Shown here piece after piece: positions 26,026 to 37,832 of a DNA stretch of 64,000 nucleotides. Both the position numbers and the translations under genes were made by a program. A model generated the notes under the pieces. That model worked only from the letters and a program-made list of their open reading frames with translations. It was not told where the DNA came from and did not search any database. The stretch comes from Myxococcus xanthus (lineage in GTDB: Bacteria > Myxococcota > Myxococcia > Myxococcales > Myxococcaceae): the NCBI RefSeq assembly GCF_006402735.1, contig NZ_CP017174.1, positions 871,001 to 935,000 on the forward strand, read 5' to 3'. How positions within the stretch are numbered: the first letter of the stretch is position 1; each line of letters opens with the position of its first letter.

Positions 26026-27366
26026 TCACGGCACGGGGCGGGATGGACCCGGGGAGGGGATGAGCACCAAATCCTCCTGGGGTGGGATGAGGTATTCCGC
26101 ACCCGTCTCGGTGACGACGGCCATCTCCTCCACGGCGATGATGCGCTGCTCGCCCTCTCCGCCGTCCGGCCACGCGAAGAACCCGTCGAAGGCGAAGACC
26201 TGCCCGGGCCGGACGATTCGCGCCGCCTGGCCCGCCGCGGGCTTGCCCTGCTGCGCGCCGGAGAGCGCCGGGCCCACGTCATGCGCCCAGTAGCCCACCG
26301 GGTGCCCCGTTCCCCACATGACGGGCGCGGAGCCGGCTTCCCGCATCCAGTCGCGCTGGGCCTTGTCCACGTCCCAGCCGCGCACGCCGGGTTTCAGGGT
26401 GGCCAATGCAGTCCGGCTGCCCTTCTTGCCCTTCTCCCACTTCTCCAGGGCCTCCTTGGGCGGTTGCGTCTCGCCCGGCGCCAGCACGTAGGCGAAGCGC
26501 TGGATGTCCGTCACCCACATGCCGCCCACGCGGATGCCGAAGTCCGTCTGGATGAAGTCACCCGGCTGGATGACGCGCTCGGTGGCGTGGGAGTGCCCGC
26601 GCGTGGGGCCGCTCTGGACGTTGGGATTCTGGTCCGGCGCCCAGGCGTCGCCCACGCCCAGCTCCGCCATGCGCTTGCGGAGGAAGCGGGCCACATCCAC
26701 GTCGCGCGTCTTGCCCGGCACCACCGCGCGGTAGGCCTCCACCTCCATCTGGGACGTCAGCGCGGCGGCCTTGCGGAGGATGTCCACCTCCTCGGGCAGC
26801 TTCACGGAGAGCCACTCGGAGACGAGGTCCTCGGAGGACACCAGCTTCTTGCGCAGCGCGGGCGTCAGGGCCTTCTCCAGCGCGGCGCGCTGCGTGGCGG
26901 ACAGGCCATCCGCCACCGTCACCGACGTGGACGAATTGACGGCGATGCGCTTCGGCTTCGCCGCCGCCAGCCGCGAGGCCACCTGTGCGTAGAGATTCGT
27001 GCCGCGCGGCAGCGGCACCACCTCGTCGAGCGGCGCCACGTCGCGGAGCGCGGTGGCCTCGCCTTCCGGTGACAGGGCCACGCCGCGCACGGCCGCGCCC
27101 TGCTTGAGGAACAGGAAGGCGGCGGTGCCTCCGGCGTTCTCACAGCCGACGTGGATGGCCAGCGGGTCGTTGTCGTTCTCCCGGCAGATGACCACCCACG
27201 CGTCCACGTTGGCGCGGGCCATGGCCTGGGGCAGCAGCTTCTGGATGCGCTCCTTGCGGATGCGGGGCCAGGCGTCCTGGGACGCGATGGGGTCGGCGGG
27301 CGCGGCGCTGGCGATGGGGGCGGCGAGGAGCAGGGCGGAGAGCAGGGCGTGCCGGACGCGAGTCAT
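26026..27366 (-). CDS. Exported M24-family peptidase (Xaa-Pro aminopeptidase-like)
   Basis: A 446-residue protein. ATG 27366 is chosen because it yields a clear signal peptide (HALLSALLLAAPIASA). The N-terminal half is the creatinase-type domain. The pita-bread domain has metal ligands in QTDFGIR and TDIQRF, a His in GTGHPVG, and the final Glu in VEEMAVV. The fourth ligand, usually Glu, looks replaced by Asp (FAFDGFF). It is a periplasmic metallopeptidase by family; the substrate is unknown, and that replacement could change activity. Confidence 0.8.
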   Translation of the reverse strand: MTRVRHALLSALLLAAPIASAAPADPIASQDAWPRIRKERIQKLLPQAMARANVDAWVVICRENDNDPLAIHVGCENAGGTAAFLFLKQGAAVRGVALSPEGEATALRDVAPLDEVVPLPRGTNLYAQVASRLAAAKPKRIAVNSSTSVTVADGLSATQRAALEKALTPALRKKLVSSEDLVSEWLSVKLPEEVDILRKAAALTSQMEVEAYRAVVPGKTRDVDVARFLRKRMAELGVGDAWAPDQNPNVQSGPTRGHSHATERVIQPGDFIQTDFGIRVGGMWVTDIQRFAYVLAPGETQPPKEALEKWEKGKKGSRTALATLKPGVRGWDVDKAQRDWMREAGSAPVMWGTGHPVGYWAHDVGPALSGAQQGKPAAGQAARIVRPGQVFAFDGFFAWPDGGEGEQRIIAVEEMAVVTETGAEYLIPPQEDLVLIPSPGPSRPVP

Positions 27367-27533
27367 GCGGGGAGCAGTCCTTTCGGGAAGGAACGTCATC
27401 ATCCCCGAGCGCCTGGCGGGAAGGGACGCGCGCGGCGTGAAGTCGTGTGGCGTGCGTGCGAAGAACCGTGCGAAGCCCACCATCGGGCGGCACCATGCAA
27501 GCGTTGTCGCCGTGGCTCGTTTAAGGTGTGTCC

Positions 27534-28313
27534 ATGGCCAAGAGCACGTCCCAGAAGCGTCCGTCGAAGGCGAAGAAGCCCGCCGCGTCGAAGGCGAAGG
27601 CGAAGAAGGCCGCTGCCCCGAAGAAGGCCGCATCGAGGACGAGCGCCGCGCCCCGTCGCGCCAGCGCGCCGGTGTCTGAGCCCACCGTCGAAACCCCTCG
27701 GCCCCCCGTGCTGGAAGCCGAGCCCGTCCTCGCCGACGAGCCCACCTCCGGACGCCCGGGCCCCAAGGCGCTCCCGTCCGGCGAGCCCGCGGGCCGGGTG
27801 CTGCCCTTCGAAATCGACCCCAAGCGCATGGAAGAAGGGCTGCGCAAGCTCCAGGGGGAGATGGTCCACTGGGCCAACAAGGGCCGCTACACGCGGGTGC
27901 GTTTCAAGTTCCGGGGCAAGCAGCTGCTTCCGGACCTGCCGCTGGCCGCCGTGGTGGCCGCGGAGGGACTCACGTTCTACTGGGGCGGCATCCTGCGCGT
28001 GCTCATCGCCAACGTGGTGGGCGGCAGCGTGTTCCAGGTAGAACTCGTGAATGACGCGGAGAAGCGCGTCCAGGCGGGCAAGGAGGCCCTGCTGTCGGGA
28101 GACGTGGACCAGGCGCTGGTGCTCTTCCGGGAAGCCGTGGCCATGGACCGTGACTTGCCCTCCGCGCACCTCAATGTGGGCGTGGCCCTGAAGCTCAAGG
28201 GCGACCGGGAAGGGGCCTTGGAGGCGTTCGAAAAAGCGAAGGAAAGGGACCCGGAAGGACCGGTAGGGGCCGAAGCAGAGCGCCTAGCCGCTCCCCTGCG
28301 TCCGCAGGGCTGA
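27534..28313 (+). CDS. TPR protein with a histone H1-like basic tail
   Basis: A 259-residue protein. Residues 1-45 are rich in Lys/Ala/Pro (KAKKAAAPKKAASRTSAAPR), like the C-terminal tail of histone H1 and of some bacterial nucleoid proteins. An alpha/beta segment similar to DUF4342-type domains follows (residues about 95-165). A TPR pair ends it (ALVLFREAVAMDRDLPSAHL). It may bind DNA or another polyanion; this is inference. ATG 27534 has AAGG seven bases upstream. It is the last gene before gyrA. Confidence 0.65.
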   Translation: MAKSTSQKRPSKAKKPAASKAKAKKAAAPKKAASRTSAAPRRASAPVSEPTVETPRPPVLEAEPVLADEPTSGRPGPKALPSGEPAGRVLPFEIDPKRMEEGLRKLQGEMVHWANKGRYTRVRFKFRGKQLLPDLPLAAVVAAEGLTFYWGGILRVLIANVVGGSVFQVELVNDAEKRVQAGKEALLSGDVDQALVLFREAVAMDRDLPSAHLNVGVALKLKGDREGALEAFEKAKERDPEGPVGAEAERLAAPLRPQG

Positions 28314-28393
28314 AAAAGGCTCGCTCAAGCGTTCAAAAAAGAGTCCCTTTCCGGCATCCCGCCGTTCGGGGCGGAAGCCCCTTGTTTCCCCTG

Positions 28394-28422
28394 TTGACGC
28401 TGGGAAATCCAGGGGTTACGAA
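28394..28422 (+). promoter_or_regulatory. Candidate sigma70 promoter of gyrA
   Basis: TTGACG (28394-28399), a 17-base spacer and TACGAA (28417-28422) lie 60 bases upstream of the gyrA start. The -35 hexamer is strong, the -10 weaker. Confidence 0.45.
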
Positions 28423-28481
28423 CGCTCACTCACTGGACGGCGGCCCCTATTCGCGGGCCCCTCCGCAGACTTCCAGAGCTC

Positions 28482-31310
<2,829 letters not shown>

Positions 31311-31323
31311 GCCGTTCGCAGTG

Positions 31324-31353
31324 AGGAGCGGGGGCCCACGGGCTCCCGCTCCT
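31324..31353 (+). terminator. Hairpin after gyrA
   Basis: Arms AGGAGCGGGGGCCC and GGGCTCCCGCTCCT form a 14-bp stem with one G-T pair, 14 bases after the stop. No T-run follows, so termination strength is uncertain. Confidence 0.55.
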
Positions 31354-31383
31354 GTGTCACCCGTGGGGCACTGTCTCAGGGCC

Positions 31384-31800
31384 TCACGGGCGTTGAATCG
31401 CCAGGATTCGGTGCTTCGCCACCTCGACGGCGTAGGTGGAGCCCATGTCCGCGACGGGACCGTCCTTGTCACAGGCGCCGTCCTTGACGGTGAACCGGAC
31501 GAAGACCACGCCCTCTGGCCCTGGGGCCACTGTCACGTCAAACGACTCCCGTCGATACAGGCACACCTCGTCGGGTGTGGCGCCTCGGTGAGGCTTCACA
31601 CCCAGCGGGCGGAAGTCGTCCATCGCCAGCGAGATGGCCGCCGCCAGGTCCGCGGGAATCCGCACGCGTCCATCGGCTGGGAGGTCGATGGGGAACGTGA
31701 ACCGGGCCGCCTCATCCGCGGGCGCACGCTCCGGTTTCAGGGGCCGGTGGAAGAGGCCACAGGCGGGCAGCGTGAGGCAGAGCAGCAGGCGGCGCGACAT
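31384..31800 (-). CDS. Lipoprotein, paralogue of the gene at 48628-49047
   Basis: A 138-residue lipoprotein. The start MSRRLLLCLTLPACGLF has GGAGGG upstream and a lipobox LPAC. The mature part includes FTFPIDLP, AMDDFRPLG and ATPDEVCLYRRESFDV; the paralogue shows FVFPLGFP, AMDDFLPRD and ATPDEVCLAQRSSYDV. Three conserved Cys are retained. It follows the JAMM-type gene on the same strand, as in the other copy. Function unknown; the pair probably works together in the periplasm. Confidence 0.75.
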   Translation of the reverse strand: MSRRLLLCLTLPACGLFHRPLKPERAPADEAARFTFPIDLPADGRVRIPADLAAAISLAMDDFRPLGVKPHRGATPDEVCLYRRESFDVTVAPGPEGVVFVRFTVKDGACDKDGPVADMGSTYAVEVAKHRILAIQRP

Positions 31801-31829
31801 GTTCCCTCCTGACTCCGGCAACATGGAGT

Positions 31830-32432
31830 TCAAGCTTCATCGACGGGAGTGATGAAACCAATGAGCTTCCAGGTCTTTCCTTGCCGAACGTACACTTCGC
31901 CAGGGCGGCCAGGGTCATCCATGTGCGGTATCAGCTTCATGACTCGGCACTCTGCGTCGAACTGGATGCGGATGACCCAGCGCTGATTTTTCGCACGCCT
32001 GTCCTCAGGAGACATGGGGGAAGGGAACCACGGATGGCTGTGGTAATCCGCGAGGATTGAGGCGTAGCCCCGAGAGTCATTGACGTGTCGAGGGGAGTGG
32101 CAGCTCTTTCGCTTGTCCTCGAAGACAATCGTCGTCCGACTCTATGGAGATGGAAAGCTGGCGTAGTGCATGCCATCCCGCAGCGTGTAGATGGCACCGC
32201 AGTATTCCTGGCCGAAGTCCTTCGCCCGGGCGCCATCCATCTCCATGATGGCCGGGCAGGGTTGGTCGATGACGTCATCAATGTCACGAGAAGGGTGAAT
32301 CGCTGGCCAAGGGCCCCGTACCCATACATCGCCATTCTTGCGGCCAAAGTAATGCCCGGTGCCTGTCCGAACGTACGACTGGCCACTGCATCCAAGTGCC
32401 AGGACTAGCAATACGAGTCGACTGTTCCTCAT
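31830..32432 (-). pseudogene. JAMM-type lipoprotein gene, copy 1, with an in-frame TAG
   Basis: One frame of 200 codons runs from ATG 32432 to a stop at 31830 but is cut by a TAG at about 32142 (after YASFPSP). The N-terminal part is a lipoprotein (LALGCSGQ) with VWVRGPW and QEYCGAIYTL. The part after the TAG has the motif DYHSHPWFPSPMSPED, matching the JAMM signature H-x-H-x7-S-x2-D of zinc isopeptidases. The copy at 47965-48606 reads Leu (TTG) where this one has TAG, a single-base difference. Either a recent nonsense mutation, a readthrough case, or two separate products. Confidence 0.7.
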
Positions 32433-32479
32433 GGTCCCCCCAGAGGCACTTCGTCAGCGTAACGCGGGAGGATGGTAGC

Positions 32480-33316
32480 TCAGCGCAGTTCCGCTGGAAG
32501 CCGGCTGGCATCCAGCTTCGGCACACCCACCTGCGTCACCGCCTGCGCGCCAAACCAGTTCGCCAGCGCGGCGCAGCGCTCGAACGGCAGTCCTCGCAGC
32601 AGTCCCAGCGTGAAGCCAGCGAGGAAGCAGTCCCCCGCGCCCGTGGCATCCACTTCCTCCACCGCAACCGTGGGCACGTCGATGCGCGCATCCGCCGTGA
32701 ACACCGTGCAGCCCCGCGCCCCACGCGTCACCACCAGGCACGTCCGCTGACGTACCCGCTCGACGTCCATCGCCCGGGCTTCCTCCTCGCTGGCCTTCAG
32801 CACCCGGAGCCGCTCCAGCAGCCCCGCGAAAGGCGTGTCCTCCAGGCGGAGATTGAGCACCCGTCCGTCATCATCGAGCGCCCGAATCAACCCCTGCGCA
32901 TCCGCCAGCACATGCCGCGCCCGCCCAGAGACATGGATCAGCGTCTCCGGCAGCACCTCACCCGCCACCCCGCAGGCCAGTGCCACGCGTGCGTCCACGG
33001 TGATGTCCGCAGGGCGAATCGGCTCCGCCTTCGCACTGACGCGAAGCGTCCGTGCCTCTCCCTCGAAGTCCGCGATGAACTGCGTGGTGCGCGTTCCCGG
33101 AACGATGCGCGGCGGATACCGGACCTGGTCCGCGTAACGGAAGTCCTCGCCGGCCACCGCGGCCACCGCGTACTCCAGCCCCATCGCATCCAGGACGGAC
33201 GCGATGTACGCCGCCGACCCGCCGAGCGCATGTGTTTCCCGCCCGGGGCCATGCCGGAGCAGGTCGTGGCAGTAGCTCCCTACAACCAGCACATCGCGCA
33301 GGGATGCGTCACCCAT
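32480..33316 (-). CDS. PfkB-family carbohydrate kinase
   Basis: A 278-residue ribokinase-type sugar kinase. The N-terminal signature includes LGGSAAY (substrate lid side) and the C-terminal signature is DATGAGDCFLAGF, with the catalytic Asp in GAGD. It would phosphorylate a small sugar or cyclitol with ATP; the substrate cannot be told. ATG 33316 is used, since upstream codons do not match the family. It precedes the JAMM lipoprotein copy 1 on the same strand, 47 bases apart. Confidence 0.85.
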   Translation of the reverse strand: MGDASLRDVLVVGSYCHDLLRHGPGRETHALGGSAAYIASVLDAMGLEYAVAAVAGEDFRYADQVRYPPRIVPGTRTTQFIADFEGEARTLRVSAKAEPIRPADITVDARVALACGVAGEVLPETLIHVSGRARHVLADAQGLIRALDDDGRVLNLRLEDTPFAGLLERLRVLKASEEEARAMDVERVRQRTCLVVTRGARGCTVFTADARIDVPTVAVEEVDATGAGDCFLAGFTLGLLRGLPFERCAALANWFGAQAVTQVGVPKLDASRLPAELR

Positions 33317-33326
33317 GACGCGCGTT

Positions 33327-33941
33327 CTACTTCCGGGTGAAGTCCTTCGGCACGGGAACCCCCGCGGCCTTGTCGTCCGTCCAGGCGATGTTGAGAATCC
33401 ACCAGCGCCGCCCATCGAAGACGAGCTGCAAGCTGTTGACGCCCGTGGTCATCACCGGCCCGTCCGCGGTTTCACGCGTCTCATACGCGCTCAGCACCTG
33501 GACCATGTCGCCATAGCCAGATGCCTGCCGGCGCGTCTCCTTCTCGAAGAACCCCCGCTTGTCGAAGGCCACAGCGGCGGAGGTGGCATAGTCATCCGGC
33601 GTGAAGGGCGTGGCCGCGGGCCCCTTGCCGTCCTTCAGGCGGCGGATGGGAATCATCTGCGCGCCCGGGTGGAAGAGGGCGCGGAAGCGATGCCAGTCGC
33701 GCGCTTGTCCTGCAGGGCCGCTGATGACGTCGTACAGCGCGGCGATGAGGGAGTCGATGGAGCGCACGTCCTCGGGGCGAGGCGCGGGGGCGAGCTGGAG
33801 CGCGCTCCGGGTTCGCTCGGCGGCGTCCTTCATCGGGTTGGGCGTGGAGACGGGAGGCTTCGGGGTCGCAGGCGGCTGCGCGAGGGCGGAAGGCGCGGCG
33901 AGCAGGGCGGCGGCACAGGCGGCGACGAGCGGGCGCGGCAT
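33327..33941 (-). CDS. Exported SnoaL/NTF2-like protein
   Basis: A 204-residue protein with a signal peptide (PLVAACAAALLAAPSALAQ). ATG 33941 has GGAG six bases upstream. Residues about 60-200 look like an NTF2-like (SnoaL-type) cone: FRALFHPGAQMI, then GYGDMVQVLSAYE, then SLQLVFDGRRWWILNIAW. Such domains bind small hydrophobic ligands or serve as enzymes; no activity can be assigned. It lies ten bases upstream of the PfkB kinase start and probably shares its transcript. Confidence 0.75.
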   Translation of the reverse strand: MPRPLVAACAAALLAAPSALAQPPATPKPPVSTPNPMKDAAERTRSALQLAPAPRPEDVRSIDSLIAALYDVISGPAGQARDWHRFRALFHPGAQMIPIRRLKDGKGPAATPFTPDDYATSAAVAFDKRGFFEKETRRQASGYGDMVQVLSAYETRETADGPVMTTGVNSLQLVFDGRRWWILNIAWTDDKAAGVPVPKDFTRK

Positions 33942-34050
33942 GGGTGTCTCCACGGTGGCGGGAGGTGGCGGCCCACGAGGCTACTCCGGGCCGGGAAGGA
34001 GCGCTGTCGTCACCTGTTTCGCGCTTCACCGCGCGTCCGCGCGCAATCGG

Positions 34051-34079
34051 TGGAAGCGGGGGAGGCCGTCCGTTAGGGT
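34051..34079 (+). promoter_or_regulatory. Candidate near-leaderless promoter of the iron ABC operon
   Basis: TGGAAG (34051-34056), 17 bases, then TAGGGT (34074-34079), eight bases before ATG 34088. The spacing predicts a transcript starting at or within a couple of bases of the ATG. No Fur box is recognised. Confidence 0.4.
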
Positions 34080-34087
34080 TCCGGCCC

Positions 34088-35071
34088 ATGGTACGACTCC
34101 TCCTGACCTCCCTGGTCCTGACCCTGGCCTCCCCCGCGCTCGCGGCGGAGACGCTCACCGTCTACTCCGGCCGCAACGAGAAGCTCGTGGGCCCGCTCCT
34201 CAAGAAGTTCACCGAGAAGACGGGGGTCGAGGTGAAGGTGCGCTACGGCGAGACGCCGCAGCTCGCCGCCACGTTGCTGGAGGAGGGCGCGAAGACGCCC
34301 GCCGACGTGTTCTTCGCGCAGGACGCGGGGGCGCTCGGCGCGCTGGCGAAGGCGGGCCAGTTGCAGGCGCTGCCCAAGGAGACGCTGGACAAGGTGGATG
34401 CGCGCTTCCGCTCGCCGCAGGGCGTGTGGGTGGGCACCAGCGGCCGGGCGCGCGTGGTGGCCTACAACACGAAGAAGGTGAAGGCGGACACGCTGCCCAA
34501 GAGCATCCTCGGCTTCACGGATGCGAAGTGGAAGGGCCGCCTGGGCTGGGCGCCCACGAACGCCTCGTTCCAGTCCTTCGTCACCGCGCTGCGGCTGCTC
34601 AAGGGCGACGAGGCCGCGACGCAGTGGCTCAAGGGCATCCAGGCCAACGCGCCGCGCGTCTACAAGAACAACTCCGCCATCATCGAGGCGCTGGGGCGCG
34701 GTGAAATCGACGCGGGCTTCGTGAACCACTACTACCTGTACTCCGCGAAGAAGAACAAAGCGGACCTGCCCGTGGCCAACTACTTCGTCGCGGCGGGTGA
34801 CCCGGGCGCGCTGGTGAACGTGGCGGGCGTGGCCATCCTCAAGGGCTCGAAGAACACCGACGCGGCGAAGAAGCTGGCCGCGTACCTGCTGGACGCCGAG
34901 GCGCAGACGTACTTCGCGCAGGAGACGTCCGAGTTCCCGCTGGTGTCTGGCGTGAAGCTGGCCGAGGGCCTGCCGGCGCTCGACAAGGTGGGCTCGCCCG
35001 ACCTGGACCTGTCCAAGCTGGATGACCTGCGCGGCACCGTGAAGCTGCTCCAGGACAACGGCGTCCTCTGA
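34088..35071 (+). CDS. Iron(III)-type ABC transporter substrate-binding protein
   Basis: A 327-residue periplasmic protein with a signal peptide (LLLTSLVLTLASPALAA). The mature start LTVYSGRNEKLVGPLLKKF is typical of the FbpA/FutA cluster, as are ADVFFAQDAGALGAL and NHYYLYSAKK, whose paired Tyr residues are the expected ferric-iron ligands. It would capture Fe3+ in the periplasm and hand it to the permease. It overlaps the permease gene by one base (TGATG). Confidence 0.9.
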   Translation: MVRLLLTSLVLTLASPALAAETLTVYSGRNEKLVGPLLKKFTEKTGVEVKVRYGETPQLAATLLEEGAKTPADVFFAQDAGALGALAKAGQLQALPKETLDKVDARFRSPQGVWVGTSGRARVVAYNTKKVKADTLPKSILGFTDAKWKGRLGWAPTNASFQSFVTALRLLKGDEAATQWLKGIQANAPRVYKNNSAIIEALGRGEIDAGFVNHYYLYSAKKNKADLPVANYFVAAGDPGALVNVAGVAILKGSKNTDAAKKLAAYLLDAEAQTYFAQETSEFPLVSGVKLAEGLPALDKVGSPDLDLSKLDDLRGTVKLLQDNGVL

Positions 35072-36636
35072 TGCGCCGTCGTGCCCCGGTGGGGTTGTGG
35101 GTGGCCGGCGTGGCCATGGCCGCGCTGGCGCTGGTGCCCGCGGTGTACCTGTGCGTGCGGGCCGTGGACGCGGATGCGGACGCATGGGGCCTGCTGCTGC
35201 GAGACAGGACGTGGGGCCTGATGGGCCGCACGTTGGGGCTCGCGGCGGCGGTGACGGGCTGCGCGGCGCTGTTGTCGCTGCCGCTGGCCTGGCTCACCGC
35301 GCGCACGGACCTGCCAGGGCGCCGTCTGTGGACGGTGTTGCTGTGTGTGCCATTGGCGGTGCCCACGTTCGTCAGCGGCTACGTGCTGCTGGCGGCGTTT
35401 GGCGTGGGCGGCGCGCTGGAAGAGCCCCTGACGCGCTGGGGCCTTCCGGTGCCACCCGTGTATGGCTTTCCCGGAGCGCTGCTGGCGCTGACGGTGTCGA
35501 CGTATCCGTACTTCTTCCTCGCGCTGCGCGCCGGGCTGCTGTCCCAGGACCCGGCGTGGCTGGAGGGAGCGAGGAGCCTGGGGCTCACCCCCGCCCGGGC
35601 CTTCTTCCGCATCACCGTGCCCCTGCTGCGTCCGGCCTTCGCGTCGGGCGCGCTGCTGGTGGGCCTGTACGTCCTCTCCGACTTCGGCGCGGTGGCGCTG
35701 CTGCAGTACGACGCTTTCTCGCGCGCCATCTACGTTCAGTACGAGGGCGCGTATGACCGCAGCTACGCGGCGCTGCTGGGACTGGCGCTGGTGTCCGTGA
35801 CGGTGGGCGTGCTGGCCCTGGAGCTGTGGCTGCGCGGCCGTGCGGGCTACCACCGCAGCGCGAAGGGCGCCGCTCGGGCCTCCTCGCTCGTGCGGTTGGG
35901 CCGCTGGCGCGTGCCGGCGCTGCTCTTGTGCGGCGCGGTGGTGGCGGTGGGCGTGGGGCTGCCGGTGGGCATCCTCGTCTACTGGGGCGTGCAGGGGTTG
36001 TCGGTGGAGTCGGGGCCGATGATGGGGCCCGCGTGGAACTCGGTGAGTGCTTCCATGCTGGGCGCGGTGGCGGCGGTGGTGGGCGCGTTGCCGCTGGCCT
36101 TCCTCGCGGTGCGCTACCCGAGCCGCCTCACGGTGGCGCTGGAGCGCGTGTCCTACGCGGGCTATGCGCTGCCGCCCATCGTGCTGGCGCTGTCGCTCGT
36201 CTTCCTGGGCGTGCAGGCGGTGCCCTTCCTCTATGGCACCCTGGTCATGCTGGTGCTGGCCTACGTGGTGCGCTTCCTGCCGCAGGCGGTGGGCGTGGTG
36301 CGGGCGTCGCTGCTCCAGCTCAACCCGCACCTGCCGGAGGCCGCGGCGTCGCTGGGCCAGCCTCCGTCCGGCGTGCTGCGCCGGGTGACGGCGCCGCTGC
36401 TGCGGCCCGGGCTGCTTGCGGGCGCGGCGCTCGTCTTCCTCACGGCGATGAAGGAGCTTCCGGCCACGTTGCTGCTGGCGCCCATCGGCTTCGAGACGCT
36501 CGCCACGCGCGTCTGGGGCGCCACGGCCGAGGGCCGCTTCGCCGAGGCCGCGCTGCCGGCGCTGGTGCTGATGGCCGTCTCCACGCTGGGTGTGGGACTG
36601 CTGGTGTCGCAAGAGGGCAGCTCGTCCCCGAGTTAA
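35071..36636 (+). CDS. Iron(III)-type ABC transporter permease (two fused halves)
   Basis: A 521-residue inner-membrane permease made of two homologous halves with about twelve helices, as in FbpB. Each half carries an EAA loop that contacts the ATPase: EGARSLGLTPARAFFRITVP and EAAASLGQPPSGVLRRVTAP. The start overlaps the stop of the binding-protein gene, so translation is coupled. The stop is followed by 48 bases before the ATPase gene. Confidence 0.92.
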   Translation: MRRRAPVGLWVAGVAMAALALVPAVYLCVRAVDADADAWGLLLRDRTWGLMGRTLGLAAAVTGCAALLSLPLAWLTARTDLPGRRLWTVLLCVPLAVPTFVSGYVLLAAFGVGGALEEPLTRWGLPVPPVYGFPGALLALTVSTYPYFFLALRAGLLSQDPAWLEGARSLGLTPARAFFRITVPLLRPAFASGALLVGLYVLSDFGAVALLQYDAFSRAIYVQYEGAYDRSYAALLGLALVSVTVGVLALELWLRGRAGYHRSAKGAARASSLVRLGRWRVPALLLCGAVVAVGVGLPVGILVYWGVQGLSVESGPMMGPAWNSVSASMLGAVAAVVGALPLAFLAVRYPSRLTVALERVSYAGYALPPIVLALSLVFLGVQAVPFLYGTLVMLVLAYVVRFLPQAVGVVRASLLQLNPHLPEAAASLGQPPSGVLRRVTAPLLRPGLLAGAALVFLTAMKELPATLLLAPIGFETLATRVWGATAEGRFAEAALPALVLMAVSTLGVGLLVSQEGSSSPS

Positions 36637-36666
36637 GCCAAAGCGCCCGGGCTCGCGGGAACGCGG

Positions 36667-36672
36667 TAGGGT
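36667..36672 (+). promoter_or_regulatory. Candidate -10 element before the ABC ATPase gene
   Basis: TAGGGT, identical to the -10 candidate upstream of the binding-protein gene, lies 12 bases before ATG 36685. No -35 match is visible. It may give an internal, nearly leaderless transcript. Confidence 0.25.
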
Positions 36673-36684
36673 GCGCCGCCCGCC

Positions 36685-37743
36685 ATGCCTCTGCTTTCGC
36701 TCGACGACATCACCCTTCGTTATTCCTCCAGCGGTACCGCCGCGGTGGACGGCCTGTCCCTGGCGGTGGAGCCCGGCGAAGTGCTGGCGCTGCTGGGCCC
36801 GTCGGGGTGTGGCAAGACGACGACGCTACGGCTGGTCGCGGGCTTCGAGCGCCCCAACAGCGGCACCGTCACGTTGGAGGGCCGCACCCTGGCCAGCCCT
36901 GGCGCCTTCGTGCCGCCCGAGCAGCGCAGCGTGGGCATGGTGTTCCAGGACTACGCGCTCTTTCCGCACCTGTCCGTGGTGGAGAACGTGGCCTTCGGCC
37001 TCACCGCGATGCCGCGTCAGGAAGCCCGCGCCCGCGCGAGCAACATGCTGAAGCTCTTCGGCCTGGAGGGCTTCGAGTCGCGCATGCCACACGCGCTCTC
37101 GGGCGGACAGCAGCAGCGCGTGGCGCTGGCCCGGGCGCTGGCTCCCGGGCCTCGGGTGCTGCTGTTGGACGAGCCCTTCTCCAGCCTGGACAGCGCGCTG
37201 CGGGCCTCCACGCGGATGGAGGTCCGGCGGGTGCTGAAGTCGCTGGGGGCCACGGTGATGCTCGTCACGCATGACCAGCAGGAAGCCATGGCCTTCGCGG
37301 ACCGGCTGGCGGTGATGCGGGCGGGCAAGGTGGAGCAGGTGGGCACACCGGAGGCCGTCTACGCCACGCCGCGCACGGCCTTCGTGGCGTACTTCCTGGG
37401 CGGCACCAACCTGCTGCCGGGTGTGGGCTTCGGCAATGGCGCCCGGACGCTGCTTGGCATCCTTCCGGTGACGGGCGCGCCAGCGAAGGGCAACGTGCTG
37501 CTGTCGCTGCGTCCAGAGGCGATGCGACTGGTGCCGGACACGGATGGCGTCGCGTTGGGCGGCGCGCTGCGAGCGGAGGTGTTGGCGCGCGAGTTCCAGG
37601 GCCCCGCCGCCGAGTTCACCGTGGCGTGCAACGGCCTGGAGCTCACCGTGCGCGGCGCGCCGGACCTGCCGCTGCGCGCGGGTGACCGGGCGCGGCTGGA
37701 GGTGGTGGGGCGGGCAATGGTGTTGGAGGACACTCCGGACTGA
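36685..37743 (+). CDS. Iron(III)-type ABC transporter ATP-binding protein
   Basis: A 352-residue ATPase of the importer. The ATPase domain has Walker A GPSGCGKTT, signature LSGGQQQRVALARA, Walker B LLLDEPFSSLD and the switch His in VTHDQQEAMAFA. Residues from about 245 form a TOBE-type regulatory domain, as in FbpC and MalK. It energises uptake with the two preceding gene products. Confidence 0.93.
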   Translation: MPLLSLDDITLRYSSSGTAAVDGLSLAVEPGEVLALLGPSGCGKTTTLRLVAGFERPNSGTVTLEGRTLASPGAFVPPEQRSVGMVFQDYALFPHLSVVENVAFGLTAMPRQEARARASNMLKLFGLEGFESRMPHALSGGQQQRVALARALAPGPRVLLLDEPFSSLDSALRASTRMEVRRVLKSLGATVMLVTHDQQEAMAFADRLAVMRAGKVEQVGTPEAVYATPRTAFVAYFLGGTNLLPGVGFGNGARTLLGILPVTGAPAKGNVLLSLRPEAMRLVPDTDGVALGGALRAEVLAREFQGPAAEFTVACNGLELTVRGAPDLPLRAGDRARLEVVGRAMVLEDTPD

Positions 37744-37832
37744 GCCTGGCTGTCCCTCGGGCGGCCGGACGGCATACGCTGGGTGTGGGCCAGGGCCGCA
37801 ATCACCCGGGCCCTTCATGCGTAGAGGTAGGT

